Assembly: GCA_947462815.1 (NCBI GenBank)
Contig: CANHQR010000008.1
Location: forward strand, 1 to 64,000
Source: Pseudobdellovibrionaceae bacterium
GTDB lineage: Bacteria; Bdellovibrionota; Bdellovibrionia; Bdellovibrionales; JAMPXM01
Reading direction: 5' to 3'
DNA: 64,000 nucleotides
Numbering within the stretch: the stretch's first letter is position 1; the number at the start of each line of letters is the position of its first letter. The position numbers and the translations under genes are program-made. Shown here piece by piece: positions 1 to 9,349 of the stretch. The notes under the pieces were generated by a model. The model did no database searches. It saw only the letters and a list, made by a program, of their open reading frames with translations, and was not told the origin of the DNA.

Positions 1-1518
1 AGAGGCCGACTCGGAGTTCGGGCCCTGATGAGCATCGCCGACCTTATGTTCAGAAAGCTCACCACTGGCCTCGCAGCGGAACACCATCGGCTGATTGTCT
101 TGGACAGTCGCCAAGTTCACCGGTCTGCCCCAAATCGCCGCAACATTCTTTAAGGTCTCACGCATGTAGTCCGGCTGCATGTCGACACCTTCCCACAGAT
201 GGGTCAGCAGGAGTTCGCCACGATTTTCAAAATTGGCATCTTCGACCTGAATGATCGGCTGTCCGAAGTTGGTCAATTGAAACAACAATTGCCGCTTAAT
301 CGCCTTGAAGTCCTTCGTATCGACCTCGTATTGACCTGTTCGACGATTAAACTTGTACACGAACATTTTATTACGAACGCAAAACTCTTCGGTCAGAAAC
401 TCGTCGATGAAGGTCACATCGTTGTAATTGCGCCGAACTTCAAACATCTTCTCGCGGCCTAGTCCGAGTTTCAGATCCCAGCGCGCTTTTTCATGGATAT
501 CATCGCACTCATTCCACGGCTTCCCAAAGCGACCCTTATTCCATCTCTCTTCGATGTCGCGGAACAACTCGATACCAATCTTGTAGGGATTGAACCCGCC
601 TGGCGACATAGCCATAGTTCCGGAGTGAGCGTCCGCAAAGTCGATCACCTCGCTGTCATTGAGAATATCGCGAGTCATCATCTTCGAGTGCCAGTAAGAC
701 GCCCAGCCCTCATTCATGATCTTCGTCATGCCCTGAGGAGCAAAGTAGTAAGCCTCGTCGCGAATAATGGCGATTACATCTTGCTGCCAATTTTTTAAAG
801 GGGCGTAATGCATCAGAAACGCGAGGATGTCACGCTGAGGCTCACTGGGAAACTTAGCTGAACGCTTGGCCTCGTCTTCGCGTCGCTGCTTTTGGGAAGC
901 CACAAAATCCGGCGGATTGATGTACTCATCCATGTAGTCGCGATTCACTCGCAAGAGAGAAACTTCGGAGCTCCTCGCCTCATCCTGTCGTTCTTTTTCG
1001 GTCTTCTTCTTGATGTAGGGCGAGTAGCGGTCGATCAAGTTTTCGAGGGAGAGAACCCGATCGATGAAGTCTTCCACCGTATCGACACCATAGCGATCCG
1101 TATAGCGTCGGATCCGCGTGGCGTGATTCGCCATCGCATCCATCATCTTGCGATCAGTGGGTGCGAACCATTGGTTGTTCTTGAAAAAATCGCAGTGGCC
1201 ATAGACGTGAGCCATCACCAGCTTTTGATCCACCATGCGATTGCCTTCCATCAAGTAGGCATAGCAAGGATCGGTATTCACCACCATTTCATAGATCTTG
1301 GATAAGCCATATTCGTAGCTCTTGGAGAGTTGTTCGTACTCCATACCAAAGCGCCAATGCGGATAGCGCACGGGGAATCCACCGTAAGCAGCGAATTGGT
1401 TGATCTGGTCATAGGTAATCAGTTCGAAAATGGTTTCGAACATATCCAAGCCATAACCCTCAGCAATCTTGAGAATCTTGACCCGCCACTTTTCGAGTTC
1501 AGGCGTCAGATTGGCCAT
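1..1518 (-). CDS. spoVR: SpoVR family protein (3' end beyond window)
   Basis: My reverse translation from the ATG at 1518 gives MANLTPELEKWRVKILKIAE, followed by an uninterrupted reading frame to base 1, so about 506 residues are present and the stop codon lies outside the window. The ORF track omits it for that reason. Recognisable SpoVR/YcgB features are the YGGFPVRYPHWRFGMEYE segment near the start, the NTDPCYAYLMEGN stretch and the MNEGWASYWHSKMM motif. E. coli YcgB is about 510 residues, so nearly all of the protein is seen. The biochemical function of SpoVR proteins is not settled; in enterobacteria the gene belongs to the stress-induced regulon with yeaG and yeaH. Only three bases separate it from the yeaH homologue upstream, indicating one operon prkA-yeaH-spoVR. 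The family call is very safe; the molecular role is open. Confidence 0.95.
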   Translation of the reverse strand, partial: MANLTPELEKWRVKILKIAEGYGLDMFETIFELITYDQINQFAAYGGFPVRYPHWRFGMEYEQLSKSYEYGLSKIYEMVVNTDPCYAYLMEGNRMVDQKLVMAHVYGHCDFFKNNQWFAPTDRKMMDAMANHATRIRRYTDRYGVDTVEDFIDRVLSLENLIDRYSPYIKKKTEKERQDEARSSEVSLLRVNRDYMDEYINPPDFVASQKQRREDEAKRSAKFPSEPQRDILAFLMHYAPLKNWQQDVIAIIRDEAYYFAPQGMTKIMNEGWASYWHSKMMTRDILNDSEVIDFADAHSGTMAMSPGGFNPYKIGIELFRDIEERWNKGRFGKPWNECDDIHEKARWDLKLGLGREKMFEVRRNYNDVTFIDEFLTEEFCVRNKMFVYKFNRRTGQYEVDTKDFKAIKRQLLFQLTNFGQPIIQVEDANFENRGELLLTHLWEGVDMQPDYMRETLKNVAAIWGRPVNLATVQDNQPMVFRCEASGELSEHKVGDAHQGPNSESAS

Positions 1519-1521
1519 GGC

Positions 1522-2619
1522 TTACTTTCCTTTTCCCAAGAAGTCTTTGATCGAGTCGAGAATCTTGTCTCGTGTTTCGATCTTCGAGATGACCAGCCGA
1601 TCATCATTGGGGAATTCACGCTCGAGATCCTTGGCGAACTGTCCGCTGCCGTACTTGGACTCCACTTGTCCATAACCAAACTGATTCACGTTGGGCAGGA
1701 AGAACTCGTGCAACAAGCGCATACACAGGCGCGTATCTTCGCCCGACCAATTGTCGCCGTCTGAAAAGTGAAAGGGATAGATGTTCCACTGATCCACAGG
1801 GTAGTCCGCCTGAACGATCTCCATCGCCAGCTTGTAAGCTGACGAGATCAAGGTTCCACCTGACTCGCTGGTCGAAAAGAACGTCTTTTCGTCGACTTCC
1901 TTGGCCGTCGCATCGTGAATGATGAAACGCGTCTCTAGCCCCTTGTAGTGCTTCTTGAGCCAAGTGTTGATCCAGAAGGACTCTAAACGAACGATCTCTT
2001 TTTGCTCCTCACCCATGGAACCCGATACGTCCATCATATAGATGACAACGGCATTCGTCTGGGGCTGCACGACTGGTTTGAAGCTTCGGTAGCGCATGTC
2101 CTGGCGAATCGGAATAATCACCGGTTCATCGGGACTGTAAGTGCCGCTGGATATATAGCGCTTCAGAGCGCGCTTGTAGCTGCTCTTGAAGTGGCGCAAG
2201 CCTTCCGGTCCAACCGGCGCGATTCCCGAATACTTGGACTTCACCACATCGATCCTCGAGCGACCTTTCGGTTGAATATCCGGGAGCTCAAGTTCTTCGC
2301 CTAGAATTTCCGCCAACTCTTCCATGGAAAGAGTGGCTTCGAGCTCATGTTGCCCTGGCTGATTTCCCGCTTCGCCCGAACCATCTTGAGGCTCACCATT
2401 GATCGGATCGCCGGCTTGACCTTGACCTTGACCGACGCCGCCCCTCTGTTTCGGACCATACTTGAAGCGCGGGAGATCAATCGACGGCACAGGAATTTTC
2501 ACGAAGTCGTTCTCACGCTTCCCAATCATTTCACCTTGGGTCACGTACTTCTTGAAATTCTCCTTGATCCGGCCGCGGACAATATCCTTAAAGCGGCTAT
2601 GATCTTCCCGAATCGACAT
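1522..2619 (-). CDS. yeaH: YeaH/YhbH family protein (DUF444, vWA-like)
   Basis: This 365-residue protein belongs to the DUF444 family (E. coli YeaH, B. subtilis YhbH). The N-terminal third is charged and carries a Gly/Gln-rich linker (around residues 75-110), as is usual in the family. The C-terminal part holds a von Willebrand A-like fold with the metal-site-like motif [11 protein letters not shown] near residue 197 and a later [14 protein letters not shown] lies four bases before the ATG at 2619 and just after the prkA stop, so translation from the same mRNA is expected. In E. coli, YeaH is co-expressed with the kinase YeaG during starvation and stationary phase. A partner or substrate role for the PrkA kinase is an inference from this conserved gene order, not shown by the sequence. 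Confidence 0.93.
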   Translation of the reverse strand: MSIREDHSRFKDIVRGRIKENFKKYVTQGEMIGKRENDFVKIPVPSIDLPRFKYGPKQRGGVGQGQGQAGDPINGEPQDGSGEAGNQPGQHELEATLSMEELAEILGEELELPDIQPKGRSRIDVVKSKYSGIAPVGPEGLRHFKSSYKRALKRYISSGTYSPDEPVIIPIRQDMRYRSFKPVVQPQTNAVVIYMMDVSGSMGEEQKEIVRLESFWINTWLKKHYKGLETRFIIHDATAKEVDEKTFFSTSESGGTLISSAYKLAMEIVQADYPVDQWNIYPFHFSDGDNWSGEDTRLCMRLLHEFFLPNVNQFGYGQVESKYGSGQFAKDLEREFPNDDRLVISKIETRDKILDSIKDFLGKGK

Positions 2620-2627
2620 TGAGCTCC

Positions 2628-4709
2628 TTACTTATTCTTCACGTCGCCACGAGCAAAAATACTCGCCACGTAATGCAGAACGTCTGTCGCCGAAATCTCG
2701 TCGTAACCATAGTCTTTGATCAAGCGCGCTTTCACGATATCGATCTTCTCCTGCGTTTCCTTGTCAACCACGCTGGAAACGAGGCTGGTGAGCTTGATTG
2801 AATCTTTTTGGTCTTCAAACAGCTTCAGCTCAAGAGCCTTATGCAAACGCTCGTTCGTCTTGTAGTCGAACTTTTTGCCCTCGAGAGAAAGTGCGCCAAT
2901 ATAGTTCATGATTTCGCGACGGAAATCGTCTTTTCGCGACTCAGGAATCTCAATCTTCTCCTCGATCGAACGCATGAGACGCTCATCGGGCTCCTCGTCC
3001 TGTCCGGTGAAGTGATTGCGCACGCGTTCCTTCTGTGTGTAGGCCTTGACGTTGTCGATGTAGTTGGCGCACAGCCGAGCCAAAGCTGAATCATCGGCTG
3101 AAATCGCACGCTGCACTTCGCCCTTGATGATCTCTTCGTACTCTTGTTTCACCACACCCAAAAGCTCGCGGTACTCCGCCTTCAGCTCTTCGTTCGCGAT
3201 CAAGGAGTGATGTTTCAGACCGCTCTCGAGTTCATTCATCACCATAAAGGGATTCACCGAGCCACGATTGTTTTGTTGAGCATTTACCAAAGCATTGGAG
3301 AGCTTGTCCTGAATGTAGCGAGGCGAGATTCCATCAAGGCCTTCGCGAACGCTTTCCTTACGGAGTTCCTTCACGTTGTCTTCCGTGTAGTTCGGCAAGG
3401 TCTTTCCATCGTAAAGCTTCATTTTTTGGAGCCGAGTGAGATTCGCTTTCTTAGGCTTCTCAAGTCTCGTGAGTACGGCCCACATCGCCGCCATCTCAAC
3501 CGTGTGAGGAGCAATCGAAATACCCCGCAGCTTCCTTGAGTTGAAATCCTTCTTGTAGATATTCACCTCGTGTCGCCACTTGGTAATGTAGGGAATATCG
3601 ATCTTCACCGTTCGGTCGCGAAGAGCTTCCATGAATTCGTTGTCTTGAAGACGGCGATATTCAGGTTCGTTGGTGTGTCCGATAATCACTTCATCGATGT
3701 GGGTCTGGGCAAATTTCTTTGGCTTTACGCGATGCTCTTGCGAGGCACCCAGTAAGTCATACAAGAAGGCCACGTCGAGCTTGAGAACCTCGACGAACTC
3801 AATCATGCCCCGATTGGCGACGTTGAATTCCCCGTCGAAGTTGAAAGCGCGAGGGTCCGAGTCAGAGCCATATTCGGCAATTTTGCGATAGTTGATGTCG
3901 CCGGTCAGCTCAGTTGAGTCTTGGTTCTTTTCATCCTTCGGCTGGAAGGTGCCGATGCCGATGCGATCCGCTTCACTCAAAACCAAGCGTTTGACTCTCA
4001 CATGAGACAGGACCTTACCCAAGTCCCCGTTGTAGCGCTCCATGAGCTGTCGGAAGATGAATCGCGAAGGGGGCGAGAGCTCACCTTCGATGTTGACGCG
4101 GAAATCACCCTTCGCGCCACGATTGAGCTCCTCCACAACCTTAGGACGAAGATCATCCGGGATGAGCAAAAGAGGTTCTTCGTGCATCGGCGACTCAAAA
4201 GCCTTCACACCTTTGCCTAACAACCCATCGAGCTCGCCTTTTTCATCAATCCACTCGAAGGTGTACAGGGCACCTTGATCGGTCTTCGCGTAGTTCTCAA
4301 GTCCACGCTTCAGCAACCTACAAATCGTTGATTTCGCAGAACCGACCGGACCGTGAAGCAAGATCACTCGCTTTTCAGTGCCGTAACCGAGAGCCGCCGC
4401 TCGCAAAACGTTCACGAGCTTCATCAATGGCACATCGAGACCGAAGACTGCATCTCGTCCGTCATTGTCGGCATCGTCGAAAAACTTGTAACGCACGATT
4501 TGCTTTTTGAACTCTGTATACTCGGAGGTTCCACGCTCGACGATCATATCGTAGAGACGTTGATAGGCATTGCGAGTGACCTTTGGATTCTCTTTAACTA
4601 ATCCAAGGTAATCGTTGAACGATCCGCTCCACGTCAGATCTCGATACTTCTGATTGCCTTGCCAATTTTTGATCAGTTGACCGAGATCCACCGATTGACC
4701 TGTCGACAT
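2628..4709 (-). CDS. prkA: PrkA/YeaG-type AAA+ serine protein kinase
   Basis: The 693-residue protein matches the PrkA family (E. coli YeaG, about 644 residues). It opens with a PrkA AAA+ domain whose Walker A is [10 protein letters not shown], near residue 120; the family motif [18 protein letters not shown] follows. The C-terminal half corresponds to the PrkA kinase-like region ([19 protein letters not shown] and onwards). These cytoplasmic proteins are reported as serine kinases, and in some species as ATP-dependent proteases, acting in stationary phase and nitrogen or carbon stress. GGGAGGG sits a few bases before the ATG at 4709, fixing the start. It is the first gene of the prkA-yeaH-spoVR operon. 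A palindrome resembling the shared 17-bp motif of this window lies in its leader, so regulation together with surface-protein genes is possible. Confidence 0.96.
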   Translation of the reverse strand: MSTGQSVDLGQLIKNWQGNQKYRDLTWSGSFNDYLGLVKENPKVTRNAYQRLYDMIVERGTSEYTEFKKQIVRYKFFDDADNDGRDAVFGLDVPLMKLVNVLRAAALGYGTEKRVILLHGPVGSAKSTICRLLKRGLENYAKTDQGALYTFEWIDEKGELDGLLGKGVKAFESPMHEEPLLLIPDDLRPKVVEELNRGAKGDFRVNIEGELSPPSRFIFRQLMERYNGDLGKVLSHVRVKRLVLSEADRIGIGTFQPKDEKNQDSTELTGDINYRKIAEYGSDSDPRAFNFDGEFNVANRGMIEFVEVLKLDVAFLYDLLGASQEHRVKPKKFAQTHIDEVIIGHTNEPEYRRLQDNEFMEALRDRTVKIDIPYITKWRHEVNIYKKDFNSRKLRGISIAPHTVEMAAMWAVLTRLEKPKKANLTRLQKMKLYDGKTLPNYTEDNVKELRKESVREGLDGISPRYIQDKLSNALVNAQQNNRGSVNPFMVMNELESGLKHHSLIANEELKAEYRELLGVVKQEYEEIIKGEVQRAISADDSALARLCANYIDNVKAYTQKERVRNHFTGQDEEPDERLMRSIEEKIEIPESRKDDFRREIMNYIGALSLEGKKFDYKTNERLHKALELKLFEDQKDSIKLTSLVSSVVDKETQEKIDIVKARLIKDYGYDEISATDVLHYVASIFARGDVKNK

Positions 4710-4736
4710 GGAGAGCCCTCCCTTGCTTCGCCGTCT

Positions 4737-4758
4737 CGCTTCGTCTCAAAACGAAGCG
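4737..4758 (-). promoter_or_regulatory. Palindrome in prkA leader (motif site A)
   Basis: A perfect inverted repeat, CGCTTCGT - ctcaaa - ACGAAGCG, ends 28 bases upstream of the prkA start. Inside it lies CGTCTCAAAACGAAGCG (4742-4758), whose left half matches the window-wide motif TGTCTCA-N3-TGAGACA at six of seven bases and whose right half matches at three of seven. It could be a protein-binding site or an mRNA hairpin near the ribosome-binding site. The rest of the 290-base gap to 5002 shows no clear sigma-70 consensus; TTGATC with TATGAA at 15-bp spacing is a weak candidate. Confidence 0.45.
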
Positions 4759-5001
4759 CATCCTCACTTAAGATTCTCCAACGTCTGCCCAAGCTTTGAA
4801 AGCACTAAGACATCTCGTCGACCTGCACCGCGAAGAGACTTCATAATGCGTCTAGGATTCGATCAAACTTAGACAGTCGCGGTTCGGCGCAACAACTCGA
4901 CTTAGGTCAAGTATTAGAAATCCTCATAGATGGAATAGGCCCGACGGCAAGACATCGATTTCGGAAGCCACTCACGGTCTCAACGATCAGGGCCGCCGCG
5001 A

Positions 5002-5685
5002 TCAGAAACCGCGTTTTTCAACGGTAAAGCTCGACGGCGCGTCGAGAACCCAATAGTCGTTTCGATCTTGAGCCTCACCCTCGGAATCAAGTTCCAAGCT
5101 TAAGGTCGCACCGTCTATAGACTGAGCGGAGAGCTTGCGCTGCGTTTGCCCTCGAGTGCGCTGCCATTGCTCACCTCGTGATGTTTGACAGGTCTCGAGC
5201 TCACCCTCCCGCAGGCAACTCACGCCGCGCTGACGAAGTTGGCGCAAGTCAAAGTCCAGATCAAAGAGCCAAGCCTGAATTTCCTGAGGAGAGATCGGGA
5301 CAGGCAAAATTTGGTCGAAGGCGCCCGATACAGATGGAGAAATGATCATACGCTTTTGCATGGGCAACAATACGCGTGCTTCTTGCGGAGTCCAAATCGC
5401 TGTACCCACCGACGTACCGAACGTGCCGCTCATCTCCGCACGACCATACCCATTGTCCTTCGCCACGACTTCGATCTCAAAGGACCACTTTTGAACGATC
5501 GCCTGTTTTCCAGGAGCTTTGATGGTCTTACTCGCTCGCCCCTCACCCTGCCAGCGCCCCATTTTTCCCGGAGGCGTGGCGGGCGCCGAATCACGTGTCG
5601 GCTTTGAAATGCTCGAACAACCGCTCACGATCACCAATTGAAAAAATAAAAGCCCGGTCAACAGCAGGGCTTTCGAAAATTGAAT
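5002..5685 (-). CDS. LolB-like outer-membrane lipoprotein
   Basis: The reading frame encodes a hydrophobic segment followed by a lipobox (QLVIVSGC) and then about 200 residues with the beta-rich pattern of LolB: GRWQGEGRASKTI, WSFEIEVVAKDNGYGRAEMSG and a late FDLDFDLRQL. LolB receives lipoproteins from the carrier LolA and inserts them in the outer membrane. Sequence similarity is modest, but the place right after a TPR lipoprotein gene is the order seen in Pseudomonas (TPR gene, lolB, ispE), which supports the call. The start is a problem: the ORF track begins at 6060, deep inside the TPR gene, and there is no ATG or GTG at a sensible place. ATT at 5685 or TTG at 5661 give plausible signal peptides; neither has a clear ribosome-binding site. 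I chose 5685 because it includes a Lys in the n-region. Confidence 0.6.
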   Translation of the reverse strand: MQFSKALLLTGLLFFQLVIVSGCSSISKPTRDSAPATPPGKMGRWQGEGRASKTIKAPGKQAIVQKWSFEIEVVAKDNGYGRAEMSGTFGTSVGTAIWTPQEARVLLPMQKRMIISPSVSGAFDQILPVPISPQEIQAWLFDLDFDLRQLRQRGVSCLREGELETCQTSRGEQWQRTRGQTQRKLSAQSIDGATLSLELDSEGEAQDRNDYWVLDAPSSFTVEKRGF

Positions 5686-5707
5686 CCAAGTTTGCGTTGT
5701 CGGATCT

Positions 5708-7591
5708 TCAGCGTGAAGCGGGTCGCCGTTCGTTTTCGCGAGCCAACTCTTCGATCTGTCGATCGACGATAAGAATCTTGGCACGAATTCTTTCTGGTGA
5801 AACGCCAACTTCGACTCCTGACTGACCAGCTTCGCGGCGGCGCTGAATTTCGCGTTCAGCCAAACCAACGGCCTTTTCATAAACGCGCTTCGCACGCTCG
5901 GGCATTCTGAATCGATAGTATGCATCTCCCAAGTGATCGGCAATGATCGCTTCGTCGGGCTGGAGTTGATGCGCCTGCTCCAAAGTTTTGACAGCCTGCT
6001 CGAACTTACCTTGCTTGAAATAGACCCAACCCAATGTGTCGACGATATACCCATCGTCACCCTTGAGACTCACCGCACGCTTGGCGAGCTCCTCGGCCTC
6101 GACCAGGCTCTGCTCTTCCTCCGCCAAAGAATAGGCGAGGTAATTCAGAGCTTGCACGTGATCTTGATCCAACTCTATTACCCGACGCATCCACTCGAGC
6201 GTCGACTTTTTGTCGCCCAGCTTGTCGAACACCGACCCGAGATAGAATCGCAACTGAGCATTCTTAGGAAATCTCTCGACCGCCGACTTCAACATATCCA
6301 GAGATTTTTTGTGAGAGCCCTGATCATCGAGAAGTGAGGCATAAAGAGCATAAAACTGTTCATGCTCCGGCGATTCTTCAATAGCAGCCTCAATGGTCGT
6401 CACCGCCTTATCCACATCGCCAATCAATTTATGCAAATAGGACGCATGAACGCGAGATTCCACATAGTACGAGCTGCCGGTGGGAATTTTGAGAAAATGG
6501 GGAATGGCCGACCGATAGTCCTTCACCTCTTCATAGACTGCGCCCAGATAAAAGCGCAGCTTATCCGCCGTGGGCATTTTCGAGATCAATTCCTCGAGAC
6601 GGAGGATCGCCTCTTTATAGCTCTTGGTCTGAATCAGCGTGTAGGCGATCTTAACGCGTACACCTAAATCTTCGCTGTCAGAGGCCTCCACTATTTTCAA
6701 CTGCTCGAGAGCCTCGGCAAACTTTTCGTCCTGGAGATAGTACTGCGCCAATGATTCCGCGAGAGTCGACGCCGGGCCATGCTTCGCTTGATGAGCGTTC
6801 AGCAGTTCAACAGCTTTGGGGCGACGGTTTGATTCTTCATAAAGTTGTGCGAGTGCGAGAACTGAATCGTGAAAGCCTGGCTTCAGCGAGATTGCCTTAA
6901 GCAGGGCGGCCTCCGCCTTGCCACCCTTATCCATTTTGTTTCCTTCGAGGCGCACACGCCCAAGGTAATACCAAGCGAGGTGGGCATTGGTGTTGCCCTC
7001 GGCTTTGGCCAAAGACTCAAAGCGCTTACCAGCCTCCTCAAAGCGGCGTTGCTCAGCGTACAGGGCGGCAACGAACATCAACGCATCGTAGTGATTCGGA
7101 TCTCGTTTGATCACATGCTTGTACTGCTCTTCAGCCGAGTCGAACATGCGAAGCGCCGAGTACAAGCCGCCCAACATCATGCGAGCTTCTACATGTTCCG
7201 GAGACTTTTCCACCGCGGCCTTCACCTGCGCTACGGCCTCAGCCACCATGTTTTGCTTCACGTACTCTGCGGCCAAACGCAGTCGAACCTGCACGGATTC
7301 AGGATCATGAACCAAAACCATACGGTATTCTTCCAATGCGCGAGCCGGGTTACCTTCGAGGGCATATGCCTCGCCGAGGGCGAAGTGAAAATCCGCTTTG
7401 GCCCGAGGGCTCTCATGTTCCATAGAGTAGTCTGCAGATTTTGGAATTGCGACCGAAGCGGGCGCGCGATCTCGAACGTCGACACTGCTTTCGGTGTAAC
7501 CGCCACCTTCTGTGCGCGGGGCGCTCGCACATCCCGTCAAGGCGAACGCAAGAGTCACAGCGACGATTCGAATCTGAGTGTGTTTGGGCAT
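5708..7591 (-). CDS. TPR-repeat lipoprotein
   Basis: A 627-residue lipoprotein: the signal peptide ends with the lipobox FALTGC at residues 17-22, followed by a short linker and then a long array of tetratricopeptide repeats from about residue 60 to 590. Repeated TPR signatures are visible, for example FALGEAYALEGNPARALEEY, MFVAALYAEQRRFEEAGKRF and VDTLGWVYFKQGKFEQAVKT. TPR solenoids are protein-binding scaffolds; this one would sit at the inner or outer membrane on the periplasmic side. The start is fixed by GGAGG four to five bases before the ATG. The gene precedes the LolB-like gene by 22 bases, so the two are probably one transcript, as in pseudomonads. The specific partner is unknown. 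Confidence 0.88.
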   Translation of the reverse strand: MPKHTQIRIVAVTLAFALTGCASAPRTEGGGYTESSVDVRDRAPASVAIPKSADYSMEHESPRAKADFHFALGEAYALEGNPARALEEYRMVLVHDPESVQVRLRLAAEYVKQNMVAEAVAQVKAAVEKSPEHVEARMMLGGLYSALRMFDSAEEQYKHVIKRDPNHYDALMFVAALYAEQRRFEEAGKRFESLAKAEGNTNAHLAWYYLGRVRLEGNKMDKGGKAEAALLKAISLKPGFHDSVLALAQLYEESNRRPKAVELLNAHQAKHGPASTLAESLAQYYLQDEKFAEALEQLKIVEASDSEDLGVRVKIAYTLIQTKSYKEAILRLEELISKMPTADKLRFYLGAVYEEVKDYRSAIPHFLKIPTGSSYYVESRVHASYLHKLIGDVDKAVTTIEAAIEESPEHEQFYALYASLLDDQGSHKKSLDMLKSAVERFPKNAQLRFYLGSVFDKLGDKKSTLEWMRRVIELDQDHVQALNYLAYSLAEEEQSLVEAEELAKRAVSLKGDDGYIVDTLGWVYFKQGKFEQAVKTLEQAHQLQPDEAIIADHLGDAYYRFRMPERAKRVYEKAVGLAEREIQRRREAGQSGVEVGVSPERIRAKILIVDRQIEELARENERRPASR

Positions 7592-7746
7592 AGCCCCTCC
7601 ACATCTCAGATCGGCACATTTCGGCTTCGGCTTGATCGGCTGACCTTGGAAAACACTGTGGCCATGCCTGATTCGCGGCGATGGTCGAGTCGACTGTAAC
7701 CCCGGCTCAGGCCAGCTCTAAACAGAGCTTAGAGGCTCTCATGGCC

Positions 7747-8271
7747 TCATTTCCTTTTGTCTTGGCTTCGACTTGCCGTGCGAGCCGATTCCCGGTGCAA
7801 CACGCCTACGTCATCGCCCGAGAACCGAAAACTCTCCTCGTCCTGTCCCGAAATGAGACGCTCGACGTTGAGAGTGCTCTCATTCCTAGCATTGCGTCCC
7901 GACGACCAAACCAAGACCGCGCGCAAATGCGGCAGACTGACATAGTGGTAAGCCCGTCCCCATGGATCCTTACCAATCTGCTTCACTTGCAAGGCTGGCA
8001 TGGTCGAATTCACAATCGATGCGGGAGCGCGCGAGCCAGATGAATTCAGCGATGCTTCCAGTTCATGCGCCATTTCACCTGATGCACTCTCGACGAAGTT
8101 GGCCTCGAGCATTTGCTGCGCAAGGACTTCAGACTGCGCACGAGCAATCGGCGTCTCGCCGTCGCGGAGCACCTCGGAGATCACGCCGCCGAGTACCACA
8201 GCCATGATGGACCAAAGTCCAATCATCACCACCAAGTCTGCTGTCCCGAAGCGTCGCGGATCCGACGACAT
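7747..8271 (-). CDS. Single-TM protein with pseudopilin-like C-terminus
   Basis: With the ATG at 8271, preceded by GGAGG at four bases, the product is 174 residues. It has one N-terminal transmembrane helix (LVVMIGLWSIMAVVLGGVISEV) and a C-terminal segment KDPWGRAYHYV followed by VWSSGRNARNEST. The DPWG-x-x-Y-x-Y and S-x-G-x-(D/N) pattern recalls the major pseudopilin GspG, where it ends the globular domain. There is no clear prepilin peptidase site (no GFTLIE), so it may be only a relative. The ORF track start (TTG at 8433) adds 54 residues with no ribosome-binding site. No other type II secretion gene is near. Function is not known; the pseudopilin link is a motif-level resemblance. Confidence 0.55.
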   Translation of the reverse strand: MSSDPRRFGTADLVVMIGLWSIMAVVLGGVISEVLRDGETPIARAQSEVLAQQMLEANFVESASGEMAHELEASLNSSGSRAPASIVNSTMPALQVKQIGKDPWGRAYHYVSLPHLRAVLVWSSGRNARNESTLNVERLISGQDEESFRFSGDDVGVLHRESARTASRSQDKRK

Positions 8272-8489
8272 ACTGCCTCCGAAGGCGGATTTTGCTCGAC
8301 CTACTCGACCAAGAGCCTGTGTCTGATCATTCGGCAGCTTTGGACCTAAACTTGAGTCGGGCGAGCTAACCGGGGACATGTAAATCAGCGTCAGATTTTT
8401 GAAGTCCGCCTCGAATTGCAGCTTTACGTTCAATTAATACTTAGTGATTTCAAGCATTTGAATATAGCTACAATCAGGTCCAGCCTGGC

Positions 8490-8518
8490 TTGACAAGCTG
8501 TGGCGGCCTGAATATGTT
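8490..8518 (+). promoter_or_regulatory. Sigma-70 type promoter for the PhaR-like gene
   Basis: TTGACA (8490-8495), a 17-bp spacer and TATGTT (8513-8518) form a good housekeeping promoter pointing at the phaR-like gene. Transcription would begin near 8525, leaving an unusually long leader of about 245 bases before the ATG at 8770. Confidence 0.6.
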
Positions 8519-8650
8519 GCGCTCGGATTTGGGGCGGGATTTCCCTAAGGCTTTGAAAATCGAGATAAATTCGGCGCGACCGGCAACGCATGATGCGGCG
8601 AAACGAGCGACGCGAGATCGAGACCTCAAAGCTCAAGACGGAATCCCCAG

Positions 8651-8675
8651 GCCGACGAGAAAAGTTCTCTTCGGC
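8651..8675 (+). other. Strong hairpin in the phaR leader
   Basis: GCCGACGAGAA and TTCTCTTCGGC form an 11-bp stem with one mismatch around an AAG loop. It lies between the predicted promoter and the phaR-like start and is followed by TCTTTG. A second small palindrome, GGAGTTTTAACTCC, follows near 8695-8710. It may be an attenuator, an RNA stabiliser or a protein site; the sequence does not decide. Confidence 0.5.
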
Positions 8676-8769
8676 TCTTTGAAACGGTCATGGGGGAGTT
8701 TTAACTCCGTTAGGAGGCAAATTGATCAACCACAACCACTTGAACGGTGGCATCCAGGAGATGGGTCAT

Positions 8770-9267
8770 ATGACAGCAGCGGGTAAGGCGAGCGCAAAGA
8801 CGAAGATCATCAAGCGCTACCAGAACCGAAAGCTCTACGACACGCAGCAGTCTTGCTACGTCACTCTCGACGATATCGCGAAGATGATTCGCACGAACGA
8901 AGAAGTGATGGTCATCGACAACAAGACGAAGAACGACATCACGGCGGCGACTTTGACCCAGATCATCTTCGAAGCTGAGAAGAAGGCGTCGACTTACGCG
9001 CCGCTCTTCACTCTCCGCGAGATCATCCAAAACGCGAACGGCTCGATTTCGAGCTATCTCGCGAAACTCGGTGCGATCCCGCACGACTACGTCCGCAACG
9101 AAGCGGCTGTCGCTGCGCCTGAGCGTTCTTCGACAGATGACCTGAAACAGTCTTTGGAGAACCGCGTCGCGAAAGCTGCGCAAGCTGAGACTTCGGAATT
9201 CGGTAGCCGCTTCGCCAGCGAAGAGACGCCGAGCCTCCCGAACTCAAACAAGTCACTCAACAACTGA
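8770..9267 (+). CDS. phaR: PHA synthesis repressor PhaR-like protein
   Basis: The N-terminal half carries the PHB/PHA accumulation-regulator DNA-binding domain: IIKRYQNRKLYDTQQSCYVTL, then DIAKMIRTNEEVMVIDNKTK and LTQIIFEAEKK. PhaR represses phasin and PHA synthesis genes and can bind the polymer. The C-terminal third is low-complexity and charged. The ORF track starts at TTG 8722, with GGAGG four bases before it; I prefer the ATG at 8770, nine bases after AGGAG, because it leaves a short N-terminus as in family members. Codon use in this gene is markedly biased toward C-ending codons (AAG, GAC, ATC), suggesting high expression. No phaC or phasin gene is in the window, so its targets lie elsewhere, or the protein has another role. 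Confidence 0.88.
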   Translation: MTAAGKASAKTKIIKRYQNRKLYDTQQSCYVTLDDIAKMIRTNEEVMVIDNKTKNDITAATLTQIIFEAEKKASTYAPLFTLREIIQNANGSISSYLAKLGAIPHDYVRNEAAVAAPERSSTDDLKQSLENRVAKAAQAETSEFGSRFASEETPSLPNSNKSLNN

Positions 9268-9294
9268 TCGATCAACCAAGATCGAAGTTTAAGA

Positions 9295-9326
9295 AGCCTG
9301 AGGCCCGTTGCCTCGGGCTTTTTTTT
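9295..9326 (+). terminator. Rho-independent terminator after phaR
   Basis: AGCCTGAGGC, loop CCGTT, GCCTCGGGCT gives a 10-bp stem with one G-T pair, followed directly by a run of eight T. It ends the phaR-like transcript 28 bases after its stop codon and separates it from the convergent lipoprotein gene. Confidence 0.93.
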
Positions 9327-9349
9327 GAACGGAGGATAGCCGCTCTACG

